Part shown: positions 1 through 8,982 of the stretch, one piece after another
How positions within the stretch are numbered: position 1 is the first letter of the stretch
Layout: every line of letters begins with the position of its first letter
NCBI GenBank assembly: GCA_963845695.1
Contig: CAWJTQ010000020.1
Span: 496,001 to 560,000, forward strand
Length of the DNA stretch: 64,000 nucleotides
Direction: 5' to 3'
DNA from: CAWJTV01 sp963845695
Lineage (GTDB): Bacteria; Planctomycetota; Planctomycetia; Isosphaerales; Isosphaeraceae
Position numbers and translations under genes: made by a program
Notes under the pieces: model-generated
Database searches by the model: none
The model's input: only the letters and a program-made list of their open reading frames with translations
Told to the model about the DNA's origin: nothing

Positions 1-647
1 GACGTGCCGTCGCTGACCCCCTCAAAACCGAAAGTCCCCAGGTTGGATGTGGTCCCCGAGCCGGCCTCCTCGGGGATGTTCGCGTGACCCGGCTGACCGC
101 TGTAGGCGCCCATCATCGGCACGATTGGACCGGTCCAGGCATAAATGGCCGCCGGCCCTCCCATGTTCGCGTGGTAGTTGGTGAACGTCGTGGCGATCCA
201 CGGCCCGACCTTGAGGCTCTCCGTCGGGCACACCAGTGTGGCGATCTTGCTGCTGCTCACTGTGTTGTTCACAGCGTCCCAGGCACCGCCGGAGGTACCC
301 GCCGAGCCGGTCCCACCGTAGTAATTCGCGGCATTGAAGAGGTTTTGTTGCTCGATATACGGGAGAAGCGCCACGGCCCAGGCAAGGCACCAGGGGCCGC
401 TGCCCCCGTCAAGCGGCGCGCCATAGCCCGGGTTGGCGAAGCTGCCGAAGAGCGGCGGCAACGCATTGTTCGTCGAGTGGTAGTTGTGGATGGCCAGGCC
501 CAACTGCTTGAGGTTGTTGGTGCACTGGGCCCGGCGCGCCGCCTCGCGAGCGGCCTGCACAGCCGGTAATAGCAGGGCGATGAGGACCGCGATGATAGCG
601 ATCACGACGAGAAGCTCGATCAAGGTAAACGCACGACGATTTCGCAT
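1..647 (-). CDS. DUF1559 prepilin-type protein (3' end outside window)
   Basis: The start codon is at 647 and the frame runs off the left edge, so only about 215 N-terminal residues are visible. The N-terminus is a textbook type IV prepilin-like leader: a short basic stretch, then FTLIELLVVIAIIAVLIALL, then the AREAARRAQCTNNLKQLGLA segment typical of planctomycete DUF1559 proteins. These are abundant in the phylum and thought to be pseudopilin-like surface or secreted proteins; the exact role is unknown. A G-rich stretch (GAGGGGG) lies upstream of the start. Family assignment is strong, function is not. Confidence 0.93.
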   Translation of the reverse strand, partial: MRNRRAFTLIELLVVIAIIAVLIALLLPAVQAAREAARRAQCTNNLKQLGLAIHNYHSTNNALPPLFGSFANPGYGAPLDGGSGPWCLAWAVALLPYIEQQNLFNAANYYGGTGSAGTSGGAWDAVNNTVSSSKIATLVCPTESLKVGPWIATTFTNYHANMGGPAAIYAWTGPIVPMMGAYSGQPGHANIPEEAGSGTTSNLGTFGFEGVSDGT

Positions 648-887
648 GGGTACGACCCCCTCTCGGGGAAGGATGGATAACGAGAGGACTTGAGATTTCG
701 AGGGAACGCACGACGAGAAACCGGGGCCCGGCGGCATCTCAACTTCGAGGAGGCTCCTCGGAGGCAGCCATGGTCGGCCGCGTCACCGCCGTCCGCACCA
801 TCGACCAGGGTTCGATTCGACTGCGATTGAGTAGCGCTCGTGGGAGAGGTGGGTGCCGTCGGACCGCACATTCTCCCGATCATGATG

Positions 888-1655
888 TCAGGTCGTAGTT
901 ATCCGGGGAGGCTCTGGAGCCTCCACCGCTGCCCGGTTCCCCTCGGGATCGACCGAGCCGGAGTAGATCACTTCCTCCAACTTCATCGCGGCCGATCGGA
1001 CATGCCGTTCCATGGCCATGGCCGCAGCCTCCGCGTCGAATTCCCGCAGGGCGACGACGATTGCCAGATGTTCCGGCACGTCGTTGGAGCGCGAGAAGTT
1101 GGTCCAGGCATCGCGCTGGTGGGACACGTCGCGCAGGGCGCGGAACAGGAGCAAGTAGCGGCCGATCTCCTCCGCAAGCCGGCGGCTACCGCAGGTGTCC
1201 GCGATCAGGCCGTGAAGCTTGGTGTTGACGGCCCGTGCGCTGTGGTCCCAGGCTTGGTCTCGGGGCAGCACCTCCAGTCGTCGTAATTCTTCTTCGACAG
1301 CCGAGAGCTCCGCGGGTGGCATACGCCCACACGCGCAACGGGTCGCCTCGGCCTCCAATAACCGGCGGATCTGACTAATCTCGCGGATCTCCTGGGGACC
1401 GAACGGCTGGACCACCGCTCCGCGATTCGGCAGCAATTCCACCAGCCCGAAGCTGGCCAATTCCACCAGTGCCTCGCGCACGGGCGTCGGGCTGGCCTGA
1501 TAAGCCTCGGCGAGATTCTGAACGACCAGCCGCTGGCCCGACCGAAAGTGACCGAGAAAGATTCCCGTCATCAACCGCGAGGACACCTGCTGTCGCAGGG
1601 TACCACGCGTGACAGGCTCCGCCGGAAAACCCGTCAACTCGCGTTGCGGACTCAT
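888..1655 (-). CDS. GntR/FadR-type transcriptional regulator with FCD domain
   Basis: About 255 residues. An N-terminal winged helix (the stretch with SPTPVREALVELASFGLVE) is followed by an all-helical FCD ligand domain (EISQIRRLLEAEA, then conserved His residues around HGLIADTCGS and DVPEHLAIV). Members usually bind a carboxylate or sugar acid and repress nearby genes; the ligand cannot be read here. I start at the ATG at 1655; an upstream TTG at 1718 is in frame but lacks a ribosome-binding site. The inverted repeat at 1754-1770 could be its operator. Confidence 0.85.
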   Translation of the reverse strand: MSPQRELTGFPAEPVTRGTLRQQVSSRLMTGIFLGHFRSGQRLVVQNLAEAYQASPTPVREALVELASFGLVELLPNRGAVVQPFGPQEIREISQIRRLLEAEATRCACGRMPPAELSAVEEELRRLEVLPRDQAWDHSARAVNTKLHGLIADTCGSRRLAEEIGRYLLLFRALRDVSHQRDAWTNFSRSNDVPEHLAIVVALREFDAEAAAMAMERHVRSAAMKLEEVIYSGSVDPEGNRAAVEAPEPPRITTT

Positions 1656-1753
1656 GACGAGATGGCTGCCATCAAGGATTCTTGGAGCCTGTGCGCTCCA
1701 GTTCACGTCCCGTCCCAAAGCTTAATAGTTTCCAGAGTCGGTCCGCAACTGAA

Positions 1754-1770
1754 TTCTATAAAAAATAGAA
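1754..1770. promoter_or_regulatory. Inverted repeat upstream of the GntR gene, possible operator
   Basis: TTCTAT and ATAGAA form a perfect 6-bp inverted repeat separated by five A residues, about 100 bases upstream of the chosen start. AT-rich dyads of this size are common autoregulatory sites, but it does not match the classical FadR-type consensus, so the role is inferred. Confidence 0.3.
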
Positions 1771-1947
1771 AACAGATCTGGAGCCGCACCCGAACGCTGG
1801 GTGAGATCACCCTTCAGGAGATGTCCTGAATCATCCGCGAGTTGATCGGGCGGTCCCGTTTCTCGTGGCTTCGTGCTGGAAATGAGCGCGGCGGGATGGC
1901 CTCGAAGAGAGGGGAATCGATACGGAGTTTCCGAGCTGTTTTCCGGC

Positions 1948-2433
1948 TCAGATGCCGAAGCGGTCGCGTTCTTCAGGCAATATCACGCGGCGGCGAGGTT
2001 TCCTCGATGGCTGGGTCGGTGTTGTGGCGTCCTGTTCCGTGTTGCCTCCTGGCGAAATCGCTACGAGCGGTTCAAGATCCGCCATCATCTCCGGTCTTGC
2101 GGCGAGGAGACGCATTAAGCGATCGGCTGTTCGATCTTGCCAGACCACCCCACTCTCCCATTGGGACAGCCGATCCGTCTTGACTCCAATCAGCTTTGCA
2201 AACTGGTCGGGAGACCGACCCAATCGCTCCCGAAGGGCTCGAATCTCTTGGGGCGGCAAGAGGCCCACCGCGCGCCCGATTGCCTCGTGGCGAATCTTGG
2301 CGGCCTTCGGCCCGCTGAACGACTCACCGCAGACATCACAGTCCTCGACCGGAACATCTTGGGTCCTGACCAGGACGACTTCCCCCTCTTCGCCGTATTC
2401 GAAGACTTCGATGATGATTCGTGGCCTCAGCAT
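1948..2433 (-). CDS. MqsA-like zinc-finger/HTH protein (antitoxin-type), N-terminus uncertain
   Basis: 161 residues from the ATG. A C-DVCG-ESF half zinc finger is followed by a helix-turn-helix (LRERLGRSPDQFAKLIGVK, then DRLSQWESG) like MqsA/YgiT-type regulators, which are antitoxins or autorepressors. The partner CPICG half of the zinc knuckle is encoded in the same frame just upstream (about 2443-2460), yet no ATG, GTG or TTG lies between it and the in-frame stop at 2506-2508. Either an unusual start is used or a frame change joins it to the preceding frame. No clear MqsR or RelE toxin is adjacent. Confidence 0.7.
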   Translation of the reverse strand: MLRPRIIIEVFEYGEEGEVVLVRTQDVPVEDCDVCGESFSGPKAAKIRHEAIGRAVGLLPPQEIRALRERLGRSPDQFAKLIGVKTDRLSQWESGVVWQDRTADRLMRLLAARPEMMADLEPLVAISPGGNTEQDATTPTQPSRKPRRRVILPEERDRFGI

Positions 2434-2743
2434 GCCGCGTCCGCAGATGGGACAAAGACCTTCCGAGACAGCCTCTGAGTGATCCCGAATCTCGGACCCG
2501 ATATCTCAGTCCTCGAGATCCGGGAGGGGTACCCAGGGGAACGGGAATCAGAGAACAATCCGGTTGCTTGAGGAGATGGAGGACATGGTTGACGATGGAA
2601 ACTTGAGTGGGGACCGGAATCAAGTTACTCAAGAATGCTCGCCCTGACCGCTCAGCCTTTTCAGTGAGCCGCCATTCATCCGCCTCGATCAATTCGATAA
2701 GTCGTTGGCGAACCTCGTCGAGCGAAGGTGTTTCGTCGGCCAT
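2336..2743 (-). CDS. Hypothetical protein upstream of the MqsA-like gene, probably only the N-terminal part real
   Basis: The frame opens with MADETPSLDEVRQRLIELIE and a helical, charged segment, then becomes low-quality sequence (Arg/Gly-rich) that overlaps the MqsA-like gene by about 100 bases. The first 80 or so residues look coded; the remainder looks like the wrong frame. It could be the 5' part of the MqsA-like gene separated by an indel near 2480-2510, or a small toxin or partner gene. I do not recognise a family. Confidence 0.35.
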   Translation of the reverse strand: MADETPSLDEVRQRLIELIEADEWRLTEKAERSGRAFLSNLIPVPTQVSIVNHVLHLLKQPDCSLIPVPLGTPPGSRGLRYRVRDSGSLRGCLGRSLSHLRTRHAEATNHHRSLRIRRRGGSRPGQDPRCSGRGL

Positions 2744-2761
2744 GATCCTTCCTCGGAACGA

Positions 2762-3085
2762 CTAATCCTCAAGATCCTCGTCGTCGTCCTCAGCCTCCTC
2801 GGGATCGATCCAGGTATAGAACTCGGAGAAGACCTCCCAGATGTTTCCCAGGGCGCTCTTCAAATCATCCGGCTTCAGAGGCCCGTGGGCGCTGCCAAAG
2901 CCGGCGACCTCCGTGGCCAGCCGGAGCAGGTCGAGGTTCTGCCGCCGCATCTCAAGGAAGATCTGGCTGTGGGTGTCGAGTTCGAGGGCTTCCTCGAGAG
3001 CTTCCTCAACTTCCTGCTCATGGCCGTGGTTGTGGTCATGATGATCGTTGTGGCTGTGGTCAGCGTCAAAGTCGTTGGGGTTCAT
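2762..3085 (-). CDS. Small His/Asp-rich protein, unknown function
   Basis: 107 residues. The N-terminus is a metal-binding-like cluster (HSHNDHHDHNHGHEQE), followed by a helical acidic middle and the Asp/Glu-rich tail DPEEAEDDDEDLED. The His cluster suggests nickel, zinc or cobalt binding, but nothing in the neighbourhood (alanine dehydrogenase, MqsA-like gene) indicates a metallochaperone role. The start at 3085 is chosen because sequence further upstream in this frame is arginine-rich shadow coding. No family recognised. Confidence 0.6.
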   Translation of the reverse strand: MNPNDFDADHSHNDHHDHNHGHEQEVEEALEEALELDTHSQIFLEMRRQNLDLLRLATEVAGFGSAHGPLKPDDLKSALGNIWEVFSEFYTWIDPEEAEDDDEDLED

Positions 3086-3269
3086 GGAGAGGCGTCCTTG
3101 GAAGAAATCAGGGAGATTCCGGATTGTCGATCTGGGATTCCCGATGGTGATGGACGAAAAACGAGCTGAACTGGATTCGGGAATCCGGTTTCGGCCACGC
3201 CAGGTCAGGTCTTGCGTGGCAGGATTCCGCCAGGTGGCACGAATATCGGTCAGTCGCCAAGGCGATCGG

Positions 3270-4417
3270 TCAGGCCGGGGCCGCCGGCGCGGTGACGGCC
3301 ACGCTGGCCAGCTTGGCGTCGAGCGGGTAAAGGGGCAAGCCAAAGGTCTGGGCGACGGCCCGGTTCGTCACCCGCCCTCGGGAAATATTGACGCCCTCGG
3401 CAACGCCCGCGTCGGCCGCGGCCAGGCCCTGCCACCCGAGTTTGGCGAGTTGCAGGACGTACGTCAAAGTGACGTTGCACAAGGCATAAGTGCTGGTGCG
3501 CCCGACCGCGCCGGGCATGTTGGTCACACAGTAATGGACGACACCATCGACCACATAGGTGGGCTGGCGGTGGGTGGTGGGCCGGCTCGTCGCCACGCAT
3601 CCCCCTTGATCAATCGCGACGTCCACGATCACAGCCCCGTTCTTCATCCGCGCGAGATCCTCGCGGCGCAGCAGGTGGGGCGCACGCGCCCCGGTAATCA
3701 GGACGGCGCCGATGACCAGATCGGCGCGTTCGATCGACTCGAGGATCGTGTGCCGGTCCGAGTAGAGCGTGGTGACATTCGGGGGCATGATATCGTCGAG
3801 GTAGCGCAAGCGGTCGAGGTTGATGTCGAGGATGCGGACGTTCGCCCCGAGTCCGGCGGCGACTTTGGCCGCATTGGAGCCGACGATGCCGCCGCCCAGG
3901 ATGGCAATTTCGGCAGGCGCGACGCCGGGCACGCCGGACAGCAAGATCCCGCGCCCTCCTGGGGACGTTCCAGGTACTTGGCACCCTCCTGGATACTCAT
4001 CCGTCCGGCGACCTCACTCATCGGAGTCAGCAGCGGGAGGCCGCCGCGCGCGTCGCGCAGCGTCTCGTAGGCGATGGCCGTGACCCCACTATCGAGGATC
4101 GCTCTCGTCAACCGCTCGTCGGCCGCGAAATGGAAGTAGGTGAAGAGGGTCTGATGGGGCCGCAACCAGGGCCACTCCGATTCCTGCGGCTCCTTGACCT
4201 TCACCACCAGATCGGCCTGGGACCAGATCTCGGCGGCATCCGACACGATCGTCCCGCCAACCGTCTCGTACTGGCCGTCGGCAATGCCGCTGCCCTGACC
4301 GGCGCCGGCCTCGACCAGGACCCTGTGCCCGGACTGGCTTAGTTCCTCGACACCGACCGGTAGCATCGCCACCCGGTACTCGTCCGACTTGATCTCCCGC
4401 GGAACGCCGACAATCAT
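3270..4417 (-). CDS. ald: Alanine dehydrogenase, frame broken near 3960
   Basis: Catalyses NAD-dependent interconversion of alanine with pyruvate and ammonia. N-terminal half: MIVGVPREIKSDEYRVAMLP, the KVKEPQ motif and MSEVAGRMSIQEGAKYLE. C-terminal half in another frame: the Rossmann motif ILGGGIVGSNAAKVAAGLG, then IDQGGC and NMPGAVGRTSTYAL, all diagnostic. The break falls at CCCCAGGAGGGCGCGGG, where one additional G would restore the usual glycine-rich link to LLSGVPGVAP. The locus is 1,148 bases, one short of 383 codons, the normal family length. Probably a sequencing deletion rather than a dead gene. Confidence 0.9.
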
Positions 4418-4579
4418 CCCAATGACCTCAGGCCCTTGAAACTGGACATGCCAGTCCCGGTCCAACCTCGGAAATCCCCGGCGACCTTGGCCAGATCATT
4501 CGATCAGACCGAGGCTTCCGAATCAAGCTCAGTGGTCGGTGGTCGGAGAAGCGGGAGACAAATCGAGGACGACCACGGA

Positions 4580-5387
4580 CTACTGCCCACTGATCATGCG
4601 AGCCGCCGCCTCGTCAAGCATCCATGTAACCTTGGGCGCAACGGATTGAAGGAGTGAGGCGGGCAGCGCGGCGATCATCGGGCCGGTCAGGGCGGCAGCG
4701 ACGGCCTCGGCCTTGTGCGCGCCGGTGGCCAGGATCAGGATCGAACGCGCGGCCAGGATGGGGGCGACGCCCATGGTCAGGGCGCGAGGAATGACCCGAT
4801 CCGGCCCGCCGAAGTCCCGGGCGGCATCAGCATGCGTGAGCGGGTGCAGCTCGACCAGCCGTGTCGGCAGCCGGAGTGCCTCGTCCACGCTGAGCTCGCT
4901 GGGTTCGTTGAAGCCGATGTGCCCGTTCCGGCCGATGCCCAGGAGCTGCACGTCTAGTCCGCCGTCGGCCTGGATCCATCGGTCGAACTCCGCCGCATGC
5001 GCGGCCGCGAACGCCTCGGGCACCGTCCCGTCGAGCACGTCGGCGCGCTGCGGTGCGATGTCCACCCGACTGAAGAGGTGCCGGTGCATGTAGGACCGAT
5101 AGCTGTTCGGATCCAGGGGGCTGATCGGGTAATACTCGTCCAGGTTGTACGTGGTCACGTCGCGGAATGAGACCCTGGCCGATTCGTGCTCCTTCACCAG
5201 ATGGGCATAGACTCGTTCGGGGGTCGAGCCGGTGGCCAGCCCCAGGACCACCCGGCTGCGCTGATCCATGGCGCTCGTGGATGGTCTTGATGATCAACTC
5301 ACCAGCGGCTTTGCAGGCGCTTTCGGCATCGGTCCATACCACAACGCCCATACCGGCGCGGTAGAAGAATCGGGACTGGAGGTCCAT
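4580..5387 (-). CDS. nagB: Glucosamine-6-phosphate deaminase, frame broken near 5266
   Basis: Converts glucosamine-6-phosphate to fructose-6-phosphate and ammonia. VLGLATGSTPERVYAHL (substrate loop), TTYNLDEYY (catalytic Asp region), LLGIGRNGHIGFNEP and the late GAHKAEAV segment are all present. The first 40 residues (starting MDLQSRFFYRAGMGVVVW at 5387) are in a different frame; removing one C at CGCCATGG joins them as IHERMDQRSRVVLGLATG. Total 808 bases, one over a multiple of three. It lies directly downstream of a PIG-L-type deacetylase, which suggests an amino-sugar degradation pair. Confidence 0.9.
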
Positions 5388-5422
5388 CAGGGCGAGGCTC
5401 CTCGATCGGCTCGGGCGTCGGG

Positions 5423-6412
5423 TCAGAAGGGAGCTGTGGCGGGCGGCTTGGCGGCCGGGATCGGGTCGAGGCCGGTGTCGCGTTCCGCGAGATCGGCGGA
5501 ATCCGGGGCGATCTTTCCGCTCAATAACCCGAGCGCGAGCTGGATGGGGTCGGGAGGATAGGCTTTGCACCGTGACGGGTCGTACGTTTCGATCTGGAAC
5601 AGCTCGACGCCCACGAACCGATCATCGGTCCGGTGGGCCCGGCCTGCCAGGCTGTGCCCCTCGGCCCACTCGCGCGTCAGGGCGGCGTAGGCCCGCCCCA
5701 GGTGGGAGCAATACTGCGTGTAATCCGTCAAGAGAACTTGCGACGCATGGCAATGGATGGCCCACTCCTTGGTGCGTTCAGCCTCACCATCGTAGGTGAA
5801 ATAGGCGTTAGGCTGGGGCAGGGGACCCCAGGGGGTCCAGCCGGAGAGCACCAGGGCGTCGGACAACTCGGCGCCGACCAGGCCGATGGCGGCCAGGGCG
5901 CGGGTCACACGATGGGCGACGTGGGCGTCATTGGCAGGTGGAACAATGACAGCGCCCGGGCGTCGCTTTGCGAACCAGTCCACGACCTTGGCGATGTCCG
6001 AGTCGGTTGGCTGATAGCCGGGGCGATTGTACCCTTCGAGGTTCCAGCAGATCCCTTCGGCTCCGAGGACGTTGCATTCCAGCCGGAATTCACCTTCGCG
6101 GACCGTGATCTTTTTCTGATCGTTGAGCCAAGGTGCGGCGACGTTCCGTTCACCAGCGAAGACCAGGACCTCAATAACGGGCAGCCCGCGCCGGACGGCG
6201 TACTCGTGGAGCAGGCAGGCCGCGGTGATGGCCCCGTCATCCGCGTGGGGGCAGAGCATCACCAGCGGGCGGGTGGGTCCCAGGAGATAGCGGAGCGACT
6301 CGCGGACATCGACCAGATGGCCATGCGGTCCGCAATCTCGCACCGTCGCCAGGAGCTGATCGAACGTACGCGGCCTGCGGTTTGCGGCCGTTGTCGACGG
6401 TGGTGTATTCAT
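5423..6412 (-). CDS. PIG-L/LmbE-family deacetylase
   Basis: 329 residues. LCPHADDGAITAACLLHE carries the zinc-binding HxDD motif of N-acetylglucosaminyl-type deacetylases, and a distal His pair is seen in ANDAHVAHRV. Members remove acetyl groups from GlcNAc conjugates, mycothiol precursors or related sugars. The gene lies just upstream of nagB on the same strand, so it may feed that enzyme with free amino sugar (inference). The frame is open upstream to 6853, but that part is arginine/serine-rich and lacks conservation; the ATG at 6412 (MNTPPSTTAANRR) is preferred. Confidence 0.85.
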   Translation of the reverse strand: MNTPPSTTAANRRPRTFDQLLATVRDCGPHGHLVDVRESLRYLLGPTRPLVMLCPHADDGAITAACLLHEYAVRRGLPVIEVLVFAGERNVAAPWLNDQKKITVREGEFRLECNVLGAEGICWNLEGYNRPGYQPTDSDIAKVVDWFAKRRPGAVIVPPANDAHVAHRVTRALAAIGLVGAELSDALVLSGWTPWGPLPQPNAYFTYDGEAERTKEWAIHCHASQVLLTDYTQYCSHLGRAYAALTREWAEGHSLAGRAHRTDDRFVGVELFQIETYDPSRCKAYPPDPIQLALGLLSGKIAPDSADLAERDTGLDPIPAAKPPATAPF

Positions 6413-6868
6413 GAATATTTGCAAGTCTCGACGACAGCGGGTGCATGACCCGACGGCCTGGGATGCCACCGACCACGGTAGGATCGACACCAGGTCGCCG
6501 ATGAGCCTGTTCGCTTTCCGAGTCCAACGGCGGCGACCGGCCGGGAATGGTCCCGCCTCGCGTCTCGAGGGGACGCCACTCCGGGACGGGGCTCGCTCAC
6601 GGATACGATCACTCCGCGTGGTCCAACGGTCACGACTCCCTGTGTCCGTCCGCGACGAACCCGATTGGTAAGCAAGGATCCCCGATGAGACGTCTCGCAA
6701 TCCCCAAGGGATATTGTCCAATGCAATTCCGCGAGAGTCAACCACTTCGCTTCGGCCCTTGTGCCTGGTGCGTGGTTGCGGAGTACTCAGCATTTGCCGA
6801 CGGGCGTCGGCCTGAGTTTGCACGGGATGACGAGGCGACGAGGAACCAAGCAAGCACCAAGGAGACGT

Positions 6869-7401
6869 TTACCCTCCGCTCTCGTCGAAGAGTCGGGCGC
6901 GGAAACCCGCCCATTCGGACATCCGCGACGATTCGTCGGGATGACGGGCCATGTAGTCGGAGAACAGCCTGTCCATGACGTCGAACCGCTCGGACAGTGC
7001 GCGGAGGACCGCGAGGGCCAGGGCTTCGGCAGCGCGGGGATGGGCCACCCGGAGGGCTTCGTGCGCGGGATGATAGAGCGAGAGCATCCACACGTCCGAC
7101 GTGGCACGAACCGAAACGGCGGGCGGGTCCGGTCGGAAGAACGACGTCGTGCCGAAGACGGAAGGTGCCGTGATCGTCGTGATGACCTCACGCCGCCCGT
7201 TGCCGAAGGACCGCTCGATCGAGGCAGTCCCCTCGATCAAGAACGATAAGTGATCGTTGGGCTGATCCTGCTCCAGCAGGGTGGCTCCGGCCGGCGCCGC
7301 GCCTCGACCAGGGCGCCCAGGATCGCCATCTTGGTGTCCGGGTCGACTTCCGGCAGCCAAGGAGCGGACATAAATCGTTCAGTCGCTTCGACCTCGATCA
7401 T
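6869..7401 (-). CDS. Cyclic nucleotide-binding-domain protein, frame broken near 7300
   Basis: A Crp-like beta-roll: LLEQDQPNDHLSFLIEGTAS (sensor entry strands), then VFGTTSFFRP (the phosphate-binding cassette position) and a C-terminal helix (EALALAVLRALSERFDVMDRLF). No helix-turn-helix follows, so it is not a DNA-binding Crp protein and may be a stand-alone sensor. The first 35 residues (MIEVEATERFMSAPWLPEVD from 7401) are one frame away; the break lies in the GC-only run around 7295-7310. The canonical glycine/arginine residues of a true cAMP pocket are not obvious. Confidence 0.75.
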
Positions 7402-7733
7402 CAACCAACCTCGCTATCCGTCGCGCACGCCACAGGCTGCCGGCCCGAGCCTCGATCGACCGATCGACACGAGGCCTGCGGTTTCGAATGGCCCAGTGGG
7501 GAGAGGGGGACGTCTCATAGCCATTGTCCTTATTGTTCACATTGTGTCGAGTGCGGCAATCAGGGAGTGTTTTTTGAACCGGGGAGTCCTGTCGAGCCCG
7601 CGCCCGGAGAAGCGGCCGATTGGGTCGGCTGTCGATCGACGGCATGCCGATGGAATCAGCGACGAGGCGGATCGAGGGGAGCTCGAGCTCCCCGATTCGT
7701 GTGACTGACGATGATCTGGTGGGAGGAACCGCC

Positions 7734-8936
7734 ATGAGACGGCCGCGGGAGACAGGGATAGTCGTGATGATGCTGGTGGGGCTCTCCGGCTGCGCCAGTA
7801 TTCAGCAAAAGGAGAGCTGGGCCTCGCCCGAGGCAGTGAGTGCCGTCGGAACCGAGGATCGCCCGCTCTCCCGGATTGCCTGGTGGCGTCGGCCCAAGGC
7901 CGAGGCCGAGACGCCCCCGGCCACCGCGCCGGGGTTCACCGATTCGGGATCAACCGAAGTCCTGGCCAGCGGGACCGCGTCGCCCGTTGCGACTTCCACG
8001 GACCGGCCGAGGCTGTTGCGGCGCTTCCCGTTGCTGAGCCGGCTCTGGAACAACCCGGGCCGCGACGGATCCGACGGGAACGATCGCACGGAATGGAAGC
8101 CCTCAACGTCCATCTCCAGTACGGGGACCACGGCCTTCAAGGCACCGGCTTCGGGCACGGGGAATACGGCTTTCAAGGCGGCGGTGCCCGCGTCCGCGGG
8201 TGAGCTCGTGCTGAACTCATCGGCCAGGACGCCGCAGGTCGACACGGCTACAATCCCGGCCCGTAACCGGGACACCACGGCCGATCCGGGCGGAGAACCC
8301 GAAGCTGGGCCACCGGCTCCGACCACTGCGGATTCCGCCGGACAGGCCCCCTCCGGCGGAACCCCTGCTCCGGGGCCGGGTAGTGACGAAGACATCATGC
8401 CGCCCCCGAGCCCGCTCACGGGTGGGCCTGCTCCAGCCGGCTCGGCGCCGCTTCCTCCGCTCACGTCCCCGCGCAGACCGACGGTGCCCACGATTTCGCC
8501 CGACGCGGCGCTTCCTTCCGATATCGCGATGGGGCAACCTGGCGGGACGACGTCATCGTTGCCGAAGCCGCCATATCAGACGGCCTGGAGTAGCTCGCCG
8601 GTGTCGTCGATGGGCTCTGGCCAGCAACTCGTCACCACGTCCACGCAGTCGGGCTACACATCGCCCGCACTGGTGGAAACCGCGGGGACGAAGTGCAACC
8701 TGCTGAACAAGCTCTGCCCGCTCAAGAAGCACGGCGTGCTTCCTTCAGCCCAGTCGGAGGTGACTTACCAGTCTTGTGAAAGCACCGTTCCCGTCAAGGT
8801 GAAGAAGCCTTGCTTCCTGAAGACCTTCCTTCATAAGAAGACTTGCCCAGGCAAGGGCTGCGGGGTGCGCACGGGGGGCTGCGACGCCCATGAGGTGATC
8901 GCGTCTCCACAAGGTGCTCTGCCCACATCCCAGTAG
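7734..8936 (+). CDS. Predicted lipoprotein, Pro/Thr/Ser-rich with Cys/Lys-rich C-terminus
   Basis: 400 residues. The signal sequence MRRPRETGIVVMMLVGLSGC has a lipobox (LSGC) at Cys20. The bulk is low-complexity Pro/Ala/Thr/Ser/Gly sequence, likely an extended surface region. The last 80 residues change character: several Cys pairs with basic residues (KCNLLNKLCPLKKHGVL, KPCFLKTFLHKKTCPGKGCG). A GGGAGG ribosome-binding site precedes the start; the in-frame sequence from 7620 is not convincing. No family recognised. The Cys/Lys tail could form disulfides in the periplasm or cell envelope. Confidence 0.8.
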   Translation: MRRPRETGIVVMMLVGLSGCASIQQKESWASPEAVSAVGTEDRPLSRIAWWRRPKAEAETPPATAPGFTDSGSTEVLASGTASPVATSTDRPRLLRRFPLLSRLWNNPGRDGSDGNDRTEWKPSTSISSTGTTAFKAPASGTGNTAFKAAVPASAGELVLNSSARTPQVDTATIPARNRDTTADPGGEPEAGPPAPTTADSAGQAPSGGTPAPGPGSDEDIMPPPSPLTGGPAPAGSAPLPPLTSPRRPTVPTISPDAALPSDIAMGQPGGTTSSLPKPPYQTAWSSSPVSSMGSGQQLVTTSTQSGYTSPALVETAGTKCNLLNKLCPLKKHGVLPSAQSEVTYQSCESTVPVKVKKPCFLKTFLHKKTCPGKGCGVRTGGCDAHEVIASPQGALPTSQ

Positions 8937-8982
8937 TGTGTCTTGGGATCGATCTCCCGGCCGGCCGTGGGACTCTCGCCGT

